In this document: positions 7,993 through 15,510 of the stretch, piece after piece
Numbering within the stretch: the stretch's first letter is position 1
How the letters are laid out: each line of letters starts with the position of its first letter
Assembly: GCA_018223385.1 (NCBI GenBank)
Contig: JAGTTR010000015.1
Coordinates: 1 to 64,000 of the forward strand
Direction of reading: 5' to 3'
Source: Oscillospiraceae bacterium Marseille-Q3528
GTDB taxonomy: Bacteria > Bacillota > Clostridia > Lachnospirales > Lachnospiraceae
DNA: 64,000 nucleotides
The notes under the pieces: model-generated
What the model was told of the DNA's origin: nothing
What the model saw: the letters and a program-made list of their open reading frames with translations, nothing else
The model's database searches: none
Made by a program: the position numbers and the translations under genes

Positions 7993-10278
7993 ATGAATAT
8001 GAAAATAGCAAAGGAAAATATCCCGGTTTTTAGTTTAGAAGACTTTATGAAGTCTATCACATATCCGCCGGAAGGTATGACCACAAATCTTGCAAGAAAG
8101 CAAGTGACTGCAGATGGCATACAGCAGAATAATATTCTGGACAGAGAAATGGAAATCTTAAAGCGTGCACTGGAACTTCTTCCTATAGGCATTGGAGATG
8201 AAGATGTGATTGCCGGAAATTATGGATCACAGTTTGCCAGTCCGGAATTAATTAGTCAAATCGCACAAGCAGATGCAGATGAATATAACAATAGTGAAGA
8301 ATATAAGATTTACAGTGAGGATGAGTATATGATTAGCGGAAGATATTTACTGTTTGGCATTTATACTCCTTCACATATATGTTTAGATTACGAAACCATT
8401 ATTTCTAAGGGATTGAAAGCATATGAAAAAAGAATTGATGATCGTTTAATGCGCCCAATAGATTCTTATGGCAGGAATTATTTGCTGGCGATGAAAAAAG
8501 GTATCCGCATTTCGCAGAGTTATGCGATGCGGTTCCATAATCTTGCCGTTAAGAAATTGGAAACTTGTCAGGATGAGAAGCAAAGAACTAATTTGAAGCG
8601 TATGATTCACGCTCTTGGACGTGTGCCCTATGAACCTGCGGAAGATCTGTTTGAAGCATTACAGTCGATCTTTCTCATACATACAATTGTGCCAACTGCA
8701 GAACGCTCCTGGGCATCAGTTTCTTTTGGGAGAACTGATCAATACTTGCTTCCGTATTATGAAAAATGGATTGCAGATGGAAATACCCGTGAAGATGCTA
8801 AATTTTTGCTGATGGAATTTTTTAAGACATTTGATAAGTACGGAGATGGTTCATGTGCCATGAACTTAGGACCGGAATATAATGAGATGACAAAGTTGCT
8901 TCTGGAAGTGGAAAAGTCTGTTCGATTGCGGGCACCTATTATTGCTACAAGAATGAAATCTGATTCAGATGATTTTTACGATGATTTGGTTAATAGGACG
9001 CTGTTTGAAATTGGACAACCAACATTTTACAGTGAACCTTCTTGTAAAGCAGCAATGACCTACCGTGGTATGCTGAATGAGCAGGATTATTCTATCAATA
9101 GCTGCATGGGTGAAGTGATTGTAGGAAAAGAACTTGCAGACATGTGGGGATGCTGCGTTAATATGAATCTTGCCTTGGAACTTTCGGTAAATAAAGGAAA
9201 ACCTTTCAGTGGAGAACTTCCGGAATCTCTGAATATTTATTTTAAAGATGTGATTCCGATGGAACCTACCAGTATGGAGATAATCAAGGCGCAATACTAT
9301 CGTTATACACAGTGTATTGTAAGATATGTGACTGATTTGAATAAAAAACGCTCTGCGTGGGTTGCCTGGAACAGACCGAATCCGATTCTATCTATGCTAT
9401 TGGATGACTGTATTGAATATGGCCGAGATCGTGCACACGCATCTATCCACTCCATGGGAATGGAGGCGAAAGAGTGGTTAAAGATTCCGGATGAACAATT
9501 TGAGGCTGTTCGATCTGGAAGGGGAGTAAAATATCATAATGTAACTGTTCTTGCACAGGGGTTTGCGGATGCAGGAGATTCTCTGGAAGTTATCAAAAAG
9601 CTGGTATTCGAAGAGAAAAAATACACACTTGAAGACTTGATTCAGGCAACGATTTATAATTTTGAAGGTTCTAAGAGAAATTTAGAGATTTTTAGTGCGG
9701 TAAAAAATTGTCCGAAATATGCAGATGGAAGTGATGATACAGATGACATGGCTGCATTTGTTCTGAATGCGTTAGCAGATGCAGCAGAAAATTGTTATCA
9801 TGGAAATGTCAGATATTTGCCTACCTGCCACACAATTGATTCCAATGTTCAGTTTGGTCGTTGTGTTTATGCAAACCTTGATGGAAGAAAAGACGGGGAA
9901 GCCTTTGGTAAAAATGCAGGTCCTGTTATGCAGGTAATTAAGAATACACCTACCGATTTGATGACAAGTGCACTTCATTTGCCGCAGTATCGATTCAGTG
10001 GAGGTGTGCCGATAGATATATACATACCGGCAAATATTCTTGATGATGAAGAGGGAAGAGCAAAAGTGAAGGGGCTGCTGAAGGTATATCTTGAAAATGG
10101 TGGCATGCAGGTTCAGGTAAATAGTGTAAGTCTTGATCTTTTGAAAAAAGCCTATGAGAGTCCGGAAGAATATCCAAATGTTATTGTCAGAAAGGGTGGC
10201 TTTAGCATTTACTTTACAGATATGTTAAAAGAAGTTCAGAAGGATATGATTGAGCGATTTGAAAAGGAAATTAGTTAA
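7993..10278 (+). CDS. glycyl radical enzyme (PFL-like family) of unknown substrate
   Basis: 761 residues, the length of pyruvate formate-lyase/diol-dehydratase-like GREs. The C-terminal glycyl-radical loop is VRKGGFSIYF with Gly736 aligned to the radical glycine of the RVxGY motif. The thiyl-radical loop reads DYSINSCMGEVIVGK, with Cys371 at the position of PFL Cys419. The partner Cys418 of PFL is Ser here, and the residue two after the Cys is Gly, where dehydratase-type GREs have Glu (CxE). It is therefore neither a PFL nor a canonical CxE GRE. Start 7993; ATG 7999 has better spacing to GAGG. The stop overlaps the activase ATG by 1 nt. Context with a sugar importer and DeoR regulator suggests radical cleavage or rearrangement of a polyol or sugar-like compound. 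Confidence 0.9.
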   Translation: MNMKIAKENIPVFSLEDFMKSITYPPEGMTTNLARKQVTADGIQQNNILDREMEILKRALELLPIGIGDEDVIAGNYGSQFASPELISQIAQADADEYNNSEEYKIYSEDEYMISGRYLLFGIYTPSHICLDYETIISKGLKAYEKRIDDRLMRPIDSYGRNYLLAMKKGIRISQSYAMRFHNLAVKKLETCQDEKQRTNLKRMIHALGRVPYEPAEDLFEALQSIFLIHTIVPTAERSWASVSFGRTDQYLLPYYEKWIADGNTREDAKFLLMEFFKTFDKYGDGSCAMNLGPEYNEMTKLLLEVEKSVRLRAPIIATRMKSDSDDFYDDLVNRTLFEIGQPTFYSEPSCKAAMTYRGMLNEQDYSINSCMGEVIVGKELADMWGCCVNMNLALELSVNKGKPFSGELPESLNIYFKDVIPMEPTSMEIIKAQYYRYTQCIVRYVTDLNKKRSAWVAWNRPNPILSMLLDDCIEYGRDRAHASIHSMGMEAKEWLKIPDEQFEAVRSGRGVKYHNVTVLAQGFADAGDSLEVIKKLVFEEKKYTLEDLIQATIYNFEGSKRNLEIFSAVKNCPKYADGSDDTDDMAAFVLNALADAAENCYHGNVRYLPTCHTIDSNVQFGRCVYANLDGRKDGEAFGKNAGPVMQVIKNTPTDLMTSALHLPQYRFSGGVPIDIYIPANILDDEEGRAKVKGLLKVYLENGGMQVQVNSVSLDLLKKAYESPEEYPNVIVRKGGFSIYFTDMLKEVQKDMIERFEKEIS

Positions 10279-11171
10279 TGGGACTTTTAATTTTTGATGT
10301 GCAGAGATTTTGCGTGCAGGATGGACCGGGAATCCGAACCACGGTATTTCTGAAAGGATGTGGTCTGCAATGTCGTTGGTGTCATAATCCGGAATCCCTG
10401 GATATGAAAAAAATACTTCTTTACTATAGTGAGAAATGTATACTTTGCGGAATGTGCGCTTCAGTATGTCCGAAGATAGTTCATCAGGTTAATGAAGAAA
10501 TGCATGCGGTTCAATGGAATAAATGCATTAGATGTGGTCGATGTGCAGAAGTATGCCCGGAAAAAAGCCTGGAAATAGCAGGAGAATGGATAGAAAATCC
10601 GGTTTTAACAGAGAAAATATTCAGAGATCGATTATTCTATATGAAAACCGGAGGTGGCGTAACATTCTCTGGAGGTGAGCCACTTCTTCAGGCAAAAAAT
10701 CTTCTTCCGGTTATAAGGGCCTGTAAAGAACAACAGATTCATGTGGCGATTGAAACAGCTTCTTATGTGACATGGGAGAATATGGAAAACCTGCTTCCTT
10801 ATGTAGATTTGTGGATTTGTGATATCAAAGCAATCTCGGCCTCCTTATTTAAAGAGGGTTGTGGTCAGAATATTGATGTTATATGTGAAAATTTGAAACG
10901 ATTGTCTGCTTGTCAGGGAGCTAAGATGTGGATCCGTGTTCCGCTTATAACGAACTTTAATGATACCAAAGAAGAATTGGGAAAAATAAGGAAATTTATT
11001 GATAGCCTGGGGAACTCTGTAGAACGGGTGGAAATTCTTCCTTATCACGATATTGGAAAGACGAAATACTATGCAATGGGTAAATCTTATGAATTAGAAG
11101 AACTTCCTATTCCCACCGAAGAGATGATATTGTTAGCGGAACAATGTTTGCGTGCAAAACGAAGAATATAA
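10278..11171 (+). CDS. glycyl-radical-enzyme activating enzyme (radical SAM)
   Basis: 297 residues. It has the radical SAM motif Cys28-xxx-Cys32-xx-Cys35 in GCGLQCRWC preceded by DGPGIRTTVFLKG, two ferredoxin-like 4Fe-4S motifs (CILCGMCASVCP near residue 53 and CIRCGRCAEVCP near residue 82), then TFSGGEPLLQ and IDLW-like core elements. The double-cluster insert is typical of activases of non-PFL GREs. It makes the glycyl radical on the upstream enzyme by H-abstraction from Gly736. Translation is coupled (TAATG overlap). Last gene of the operon. Confidence 0.93.
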   Translation: MGLLIFDVQRFCVQDGPGIRTTVFLKGCGLQCRWCHNPESLDMKKILLYYSEKCILCGMCASVCPKIVHQVNEEMHAVQWNKCIRCGRCAEVCPEKSLEIAGEWIENPVLTEKIFRDRLFYMKTGGGVTFSGGEPLLQAKNLLPVIRACKEQQIHVAIETASYVTWENMENLLPYVDLWICDIKAISASLFKEGCGQNIDVICENLKRLSACQGAKMWIRVPLITNFNDTKEELGKIRKFIDSLGNSVERVEILPYHDIGKTKYYAMGKSYELEELPIPTEEMILLAEQCLRAKRRI

Positions 11172-11451
11172 ATAATATGGAAGCATTGGAAGGAGTCTTT
11201 CAAAAGATTACTTCTGATGCTTTCTTTTTTAACAGCTTGCGTTTTTTCGATGCCAAGAACAAACTTTGCATAAGTGTTTGAAGTGATATATATTTTAGCC
11301 GAAGGATTTTAAATATCATTATTAAATTAGACATTATTCCTGAAAAAATTGACAAAGTTCCGAAATGTGCATATTCCGCAAGAACTGCGCATCCGTTCCA
11401 GAGGAACGGAGCGCCATTCCGCTTTAAACTGAGCAAAGCTCAGCACGTTTA
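11172..11451. other. intergenic region after the GRE operon
   Basis: 280 bp, AT-rich. A 78-codon minus-strand frame (11200-11436) has no recognisable family features and no good RBS, so it is not called. A perfect 7-bp hairpin CCGTTCC-aga-GGAACGG lies at 11393-11409. No canonical terminator with T-run is seen directly after the activase. Confidence 0.4.
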
Positions 11452-12112
11452 TTAGTTACCATTATTTACTCTGCGATCCCTGCCAGGAAATTCAAGACGA
11501 TATGCCTTGTATGTCATTCGGCTTAAGCAGGCATCTGCATAGGTGGAATCCCCAAAAAGTTGATACCATCCGGATACTGGAATCTGAGAGATAATAATAG
11601 TTGCCTTGCGGCAGTCTCTGGACTCGATGATTTCAAACAGGTCGCGGCTTTTTTCGATGTCCAGATCCATTAAACCGAAATCATCTATCACCATGAGATC
11701 ATAAGCTACCATTTCATTCGAATACTCAAAGTAAGTACCTTCCTGTCTGGCATGATCGGATTCCTTTAAAAGTGTGTTCGCACGTATATATTTAACAGTA
11801 CGATTCTGATGCATTGCTGTGATACATAAGGCGCAGGCAATGTGCGTTTTCCCAGCACCGGCCCCTCCGGTCATCAGCAGGTTATTCGGCTCATTGATCC
11901 AATCACACTTGGCCAGAAGTTCTATGACGTGTGTATTCAGCTGACGTTCTGGATCATAGATTGAACGGTCAAGATCAGCTGCAGGATATTTCAGGGATGC
12001 TCTTGGGGATTGAATGTGGTATGGCTGTATGAGGGGAAATATCTTTCGTTTCCACAGCGGGGTTTTCCTGTGGCTGCTCTTCGGTTTTATCCGTAGATTC
12101 TGCTGTATCCTC
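11452..12112 (-). pseudogene. IstB/DnaC-like AAA+ ATPase, N-terminally disrupted
   Basis: The open frame from 12112 to 11452 contains DRSIYDPERQL, Walker A GGAGAGKTH, Walker B LMVIDDFG, sensor region IIISQIPVSGWYQLFG and the C-terminal SRMTYKAYRLEFPG, which closely matches IstB, the helper ATPase of IS21 transposons, and the related DnaC-like loaders. The first ATG (11874) lies inside the Walker A region, so a normal start is missing. No IstA transposase or IS21 ends are seen. Its position behind a primase suggests it served as replication helper of the island. Confidence 0.7.
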
Positions 12113-12114
12113 TT

Positions 12115-12948
12115 TCAAGAGCTGGTTGCGTTTCCTCGTTTCCAATCGTTTGACATTGATCTTTCCCGCTGTGCTTTTTGATAGGCCATGACAGCATCTG
12201 CGGATGTCTGAAAGTAATCCAAGTGGGTAATTTCATAATTTCTATCCGTGTTTAAATGATGAAGGACTGTTTGTGGATAAGGCTTCCGCTTAATGTTGTA
12301 GTTTCCAGGAATCCGCATGATATGACTTGGATTGCGGCAGGCGATATCTCTGTGAAAATAAGTAAGCAGATAGCCGGTGTAGGTTTTTCGCATCTCGGAT
12401 TGCGTTGGATCAAAAAGATCCAGCTCATGGATCATGTAATATAGGTGGAGACCGTGTCCGCTGGCAACAACCCAGTTGGGTAAGAGATGATCCGGCAGGC
12501 GGTAGGTGTTTGTGAGCTACTGTTTTATTTGCAAATCGTCCATGTCGGGAAAGTATTCGTCAATGCCGTCGATGTCGATGAATATTGTGCGTATGTAATG
12601 TGCATGAGCATCCGTTCTCCAGCCGAAAAATAAGGCGGGCGTGAAGAAAAGATTGTATTCGTTGGGCAGGAGAGCGGAGATTGCCTGGATGAGGTCTGAC
12701 TGGTTGGTATACCCGTAGTTGACCTGGCTGTTGTGATCAGATACCATAATCCAGCGTTTCAAGTCGGTTCTGTTATCACTGCCATATATAGCATCAAAAA
12801 ATTCGATGGTTTGCGGGTCGCATGGAAGGGCTGTGTTCTGAAGAATGTCCGTTGTTTCGATTTTCAAGAAGTCTTTGTCTGTAAAATCATCCAGATCTTT
12901 GCCGATCATCTCTTCATAAGTCATGATTAAATTTTTGGTTGCGCTCAT
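12115..12948 (-). pseudogene. element replication primase (AEP/RepB-type), interrupted by an in-frame amber stop
   Basis: Reading from 12948, the frame gives FFGWRTDAHAHYIRTIFIDI (the IDIDG is a likely AEP metal-binding motif), an in-frame TAG at 12515-12517, then VVASGHGLHLYYMI and CRNPSHIMRIPGNYNIKRKP, the conserved second half of RepB/AEP-type primases. The two halves are in the same frame, so a single C-to-T change (CAG to TAG) can explain the break. Further on, after YQK, the reading frame probably shifts at an A-run near 12180: another frame there continues with a coding-like Glu/Pro/Thr-rich tail to a stop at 11975-11977. RBS AAAGGAG precedes the ATG. Remnant of an IME/plasmid-type replication module. 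Confidence 0.7.
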
Positions 12949-13034
12949 TTGTATAAACTCCTTTCATAGTATTGTGTGTACAACCTGAGTATGACGGACG
13001 AAGGGGAAACGAAAGATGCATATATAGAAAATTT

Positions 13035-13063
13035 TTGACATTTTGAGTTAGGCGTGATAATAT
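13035..13063 (+). promoter_or_regulatory. sigma-70-type promoter for an antisense RNA
   Basis: TTGACA (13035-13040), 17-bp spacer, TAATAT (13058-13063). It directs a short + strand RNA toward the hairpin at 13116-13165, which overlaps the 3' end of the toxin gene on the other strand. Confidence 0.7.
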
Positions 13064-13069
13064 GATGAT

Positions 13070-13165
13070 ATAAAAGAGTGCTACCGATAGACGGTTAGTC
13101 CAATAAAAGTATTTAGCAAAAATTGCCGCTTACTTAGTTTGTCAGACTTGGGCGGCTATTTTTGC
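13070..13165 (+). ncRNA. putative type I antitoxin antisense RNA
   Basis: Predicted transcript of about 95 nt from the promoter at 13035 to the terminator-like hairpin ending at 13165. It is convergent with, and complementary to, the last codons and 3' UTR of the holin-like toxin. It includes GACGGTTAGTCC (13090-13101), whose complement recurs in the toxin leader (13329-13340), so the RNA could also pair with the 5' UTR. Ends are inferred. Confidence 0.55.
13116..13165. terminator. shared terminator hairpin of toxin mRNA and antisense RNA
   Basis: A 14-bp stem (13116-13129 with 13152-13165, one mismatch) of the form GCAAAAATTGCCGC / GCGGCTATTTTTGC. A/T-rich outer pairs give a T-run on both strands, so it can end both convergent transcripts. 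The toxin stop codon lies within the stem. Confidence 0.65.
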
Positions 13166-13254
13166 GTCTTATTACTATCTTTGCCGAATGTGTATCCGGC
13201 ACAAAAGCAGGTCAAACCGAAGCTTGCGACTGCAATGAAATCCAAGATACTCAT
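13156..13254 (-). CDS. small holin-like toxin (type I toxin peptide)
   Basis: 32 codons: starts MSILDFIAVASFG, continues TCFCAGYTFGKDSNKTQK, ends at TAG. One hydrophobic membrane helix followed by a charged GKD...K tail matches the putative holin-like toxins widespread in Clostridia and bacilli. RBS GGAAAGGAGGGC lies 6 nt before the ATG. A promoter TTGCAT-17-TATAAT (13396 to 13368, minus) gives a leader of about 105 nt rich in hairpins, and an antisense RNA gene overlaps the 3' end: the standard layout of TxpA/BsrG-type type I systems. Probable role: membrane-damaging peptide stabilising the island. Confidence 0.78.
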   Translation of the reverse strand: MSILDFIAVASFGLTCFCAGYTFGKDSNKTQK

Positions 13255-13367
13255 GGCTTAGCCCTCCTTTCCAGTGGATTCCCTTTCGGGTTTCTATGTA
13301 ATCAGAGGGTCGCAGTCCCTCTGGAGAAGGACTAACCGCCTACCGTTATGGCAACACCCATATCTTA

Positions 13368-13396
13368 ATTATAACAGTGAGAAATCAGGGATGCAA
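13368..13396 (-). promoter_or_regulatory. promoter of the holin-like toxin
   Basis: On the minus strand: TTGCAT (13396-13391), 17-bp spacer, TATAAT (13373-13368). The leader contains an AGAGGG/CCCTCT hairpin and the 12-nt GGACTAACCGCC segment complementary to the antisense RNA region. Confidence 0.65.
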
Positions 13397-13505
13397 TGAA
13401 AATCTTGTTGAATCTGGATAGTAGATTTTGTTGTCAGATTTGTTGTCAAAATGAGATGGCAGCTTCAAAAACCTCCTTTTTATGGTCTTTTCACGAGTTT
13501 GTTGT

Positions 13506-13530
13506 GGGGTTCGAATCCCCGATGTCTCAT
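13506..13530 (+). repeat. attR-like direct repeat of the tRNA-Lys 3' end
   Basis: 25 bp identical to 962-986 (T-arm plus acceptor 3' strand of tRNA-Lys). The upstream tRNA half is absent, so it is not a tRNA gene. It marks the right boundary of the island. Confidence 0.85.
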
Positions 13531-13539
13531 GAAAGAGAA

Positions 13540-13571
13540 AGACCGTACAGATTTGTATGGTCTCTTTTTTT
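13540..13571 (+). terminator. terminator next to attR, likely the original end of the tRNA operon
   Basis: 10-bp stem AGACCGTACA / TGTATGGTCT with a 4-nt loop and T7. It sits 10 nt after the duplicated tRNA end, exactly where the terminator of the rrn-tRNA operon would be before insertion. Confidence 0.8.
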
Positions 13572-13603
13572 ATTTTGCATAATTGAAGGAGCAGTGGCAG
13601 GTA

Positions 13604-14278
13604 ATGAGAAAACAAAAACGACTATATAACTTATGTATCTTCTTGGGAATTGCAGGTGTGATGGCACTCCTGGTTATTGGTGGGATTATATGTCGATACC
13701 AGCATACTTCTCCAGAAAGATTGCCTGATCTGGCAGAAATGGAATTTACACAGATTCACAGTGAATCGGATGCGGATCAGGATGGAATAGATGACCAGAC
13801 GGACATTTTGCAGGGAGCGCTTGCTTATGTGAATACAAAGCCAAAATATAAGAGTAAATACTATGAAAACGGTTATCCGGATGATGGCTATGGTGTATGT
13901 ACGGATGTGGTGGCGTTTGCGATGAAAGCTGCCGGATACGATCTCAAGGCGCTGGTGGAAAAGGATATAAAGGAGCATCCGGATGCGTATGAGGTTGCGC
14001 AGCCGGATGCCGATATTGATTTTCGCCGGGTGAAAAACCTGCAGATATTTTTTAAAAATCATGCCAGAAGCCTGACTACAGATGTATTTCAAACAGAAGA
14101 ATGGCAGGGCGGTGATATTGTTATCTTTCAAAAGCATATAGCAATTGTATCGGACAGGCGCAATGAAAAGGGGATTCCATATATCATCCATCACAATGAC
14201 CCCTGGCAAAAATCTTATGAACAGGATATTTTGGAAAAAAGGGACGATATTGTAGGACATTATCGCTGGGAGCCGTAA
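13604..14278 (+). CDS. DUF1287 family membrane-anchored protein
   Basis: 224 residues. N-terminal signal anchor (about residues 10-30), then a domain resembling DUF1287: QGALAYVNTKPKYKSKYY, GVCTDVVAFAMKAAGYD with the conserved GVC(T)D, GGDIVIFQKHIAIVSD, HHNDPWQK. DUF1287 proteins have an NlpC/P60-like fold with Cys, His and Asp suggesting peptidase or amidase activity outside the cell; function unproven. ATG 13604 (GAAGGAG upstream) preferred to TTG 13583. First gene to the right of the island. Confidence 0.8.
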   Translation: MRKQKRLYNLCIFLGIAGVMALLVIGGIICRYQHTSPERLPDLAEMEFTQIHSESDADQDGIDDQTDILQGALAYVNTKPKYKSKYYENGYPDDGYGVCTDVVAFAMKAAGYDLKALVEKDIKEHPDAYEVAQPDADIDFRRVKNLQIFFKNHARSLTTDVFQTEEWQGGDIVIFQKHIAIVSDRRNEKGIPYIIHHNDPWQKSYEQDILEKRDDIVGHYRWEP

Positions 14279-14316
14279 TTACAAAAAATCCAAAAAGAAT
14301 GCATGCATATCTCATC

Positions 14317-14955
14317 TTAGTGTTTTTTATAGTAGAGATAGGATGCAATCGCCGGAATCATAGTCATCACAACCACAATGGTCAGGGACACTGCCATAGG
14401 TGGAACAACTGTCTGAAAACCAAGAAGGATGATGAGTACGCCTCCGATCATCCATAATTTGCCGGCCAGTCGGTGAGTATAATTCCAGTTTTCTTCGTCG
14501 TCCAGCGTCCAGGGCAGTTTGATGCCGATGGTGTAATTTTGCCTGCACTTGGGCAGATAGTTTCCGGTAACAAGAAAGATAACACCCATGAGAAGACTGC
14601 CCCAGTTGATGAAGTGAAGCGGGGCGTGCAGCGCATTACTGTAGATCAGTGCGGCGCACCAGAGAGAAACCAGTGGACAAATGCACAGGATCAGACGATA
14701 AACTTTGGGACTGACGTTCTTTTTCTTTGGATCGAGACATGTCACTACGGCACAGAATATGTGCATAAACAGGCAGAATACATAAATACCGATGACAGCA
14801 AATCTTTTACTGCTGTATCCGTCCGGTGTACCGTTGAAGTCAAAATGCGTGGCAATCTGGTCAGGCAGACGATTCCACAGGAAGAGACCCAGGAACATGG
14901 GCAGAATCGTGATGATACAGGTTACGAGGAAAAATTTTCTATTTTCTTTCGGCAT
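14317..14955 (-). CDS. sdpI: SdpI-family integral membrane protein (DUF1648)
   Basis: 212 residues with about six membrane segments. The N-terminal DUF1648-type motif (LFLWNRLPDQIATHFDFNG, then PDGYSSKRFA) and the C-terminal SdpI part (VTGNYLPKC, then YTIGIKLPWTLDDEENW, then THRLAGKLW) are both present. In Bacillus subtilis SdpI gives immunity to the SDP cannibalism toxin and signals to SdpR. Here it overlaps the regulator gene upstream by 17 nt, so they form a two-gene operon. No sdpABC toxin genes are near. It may serve in immunity to foreign toxins or in envelope-stress sensing. Confidence 0.85.
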   Translation of the reverse strand: MPKENRKFFLVTCIITILPMFLGLFLWNRLPDQIATHFDFNGTPDGYSSKRFAVIGIYVFCLFMHIFCAVVTCLDPKKKNVSPKVYRLILCICPLVSLWCAALIYSNALHAPLHFINWGSLLMGVIFLVTGNYLPKCRQNYTIGIKLPWTLDDEENWNYTHRLAGKLWMIGGVLIILLGFQTVVPPMAVSLTIVVVMTMIPAIASYLYYKKH

Positions 14956-15223
14956 CGGAAGAGCCTCCTTTCAGGTCTGACAGCCAGAGCAATACTTCTT
15001 CTACGACCGAAGTATTCAGTGTGTAATAAATATAGTTCTTTTCTTTTTGCTCAAAAATAAGGCCGGATTTCTTTAAAATACTCAGGTGATAAGAAATCGT
15101 TGCCCCTGTCATATCAAAATGTGCGCCAATCTCTCCGGCAGACAGTCTTCCGTCCTTCAAAAGTGTCAGGATTTCCCGGCGGGCAGGATCGGAAAGTGCT
15201 TTAAATGTCTCTGCAAATCCCAT
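14939..15223 (-). CDS. sdpR: ArsR-family repressor (SdpR-like)
   Basis: 94 residues from ATG 15223 (an ATG at 15235 adds four residues). Winged helix: ETFKALSDPARREILTLL, then SAGEIGAHFDMTGATISYHL, then GLIFEQKEKNYIYYTLN. No CxC metal site, so not a metal sensor. Overlaps sdpI and has two perfect palindromes upstream, consistent with autoregulation. In the Bacillus paradigm the membrane protein sequesters the repressor when toxin is bound. Confidence 0.87.
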   Translation of the reverse strand: MGFAETFKALSDPARREILTLLKDGRLSAGEIGAHFDMTGATISYHLSILKKSGLIFEQKEKNYIYYTLNTSVVEEVLLWLSDLKGGSSDAERK

Positions 15224-15270
15224 GTGAAACAGCATCCTTTTCTGTATATATCTTTTGTTGATGAATCTAT

Positions 15271-15347
15271 TTAGAAAAGTTTCTAATTACTTTATAACAC
15301 AGATGTTTGGAGGAGTCAACGACTATTTAGAAGAATCTCTAAATAGT
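15271..15347. promoter_or_regulatory. two SdpR-type operator palindromes
   Basis: ACTATTTAGA-6-TCTAAATAGT (15322-15347, perfect 10-bp arms) and TTAGAAA-2-TTTCTAA (15271-15286) share the TTTAGA/TCTAAA half-site and flank the likely promoter of the sdpR-sdpI operon. Confidence 0.65.
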
Positions 15348-15510
15348 AAAATAAGATTTGCTTTACAGTTGTCCGAGGCAGAAATAAGAAAATTTATGGA
15401 ACAGGCGCTTTTTTATTTATGAGAATGATCATAACTTATTTGTTATTTGGTAATTTTTTCGGAAATTACTGATATTGCATTGATATTATCATAATGCTAT
15501 GATAATAAAA

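Larger units (their letters stand above)
962..13530. mobile_element. tRNA-Lys genomic island, decayed, with GRE/sugar-transporter cargo
   Basis: Seen: a perfect 25-bp direct repeat (962-986 and 13506-13530) formed by the tRNA-Lys 3' end brackets about 12.5 kb. The interior is markedly more AT-rich in codon use than the chromosomal genes after 16 kb. It contains a replication-type module (primase and IstB/DnaC-like, both broken), a type I toxin-antitoxin cassette next to the right end, gene remnants at the left end and a metabolic cargo. Known: integrative elements commonly use tRNA 3' ends as attachment sites. Inferred: this is an integrated IME/ICE-like element that lost its integrase, since no recombinase gene is found inside. 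Part of the cargo could also predate or postdate the insertion. Confidence 0.8.

Noticed and set aside
7993..10278. Assignment of the GRE as pyruvate formate-lyase
   Set aside because: The PFL Cys-Cys pair is not present (Ser-Cys here), the activase has the extra ferredoxin domain absent from PFL activase, and the operon carries a sugar importer.
11200..11436. 78-codon minus-strand ORF after the GRE activase
   Set aside because: No RBS, no recognisable domain, low-complexity AT-rich composition; more likely non-coding intergenic DNA.
13506..13530. Second tRNA-Lys gene
   Set aside because: Only the T-arm and 3' acceptor strand are present; D-arm, anticodon arm and 5' acceptor strand are absent. 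It is an attachment-site duplicate.
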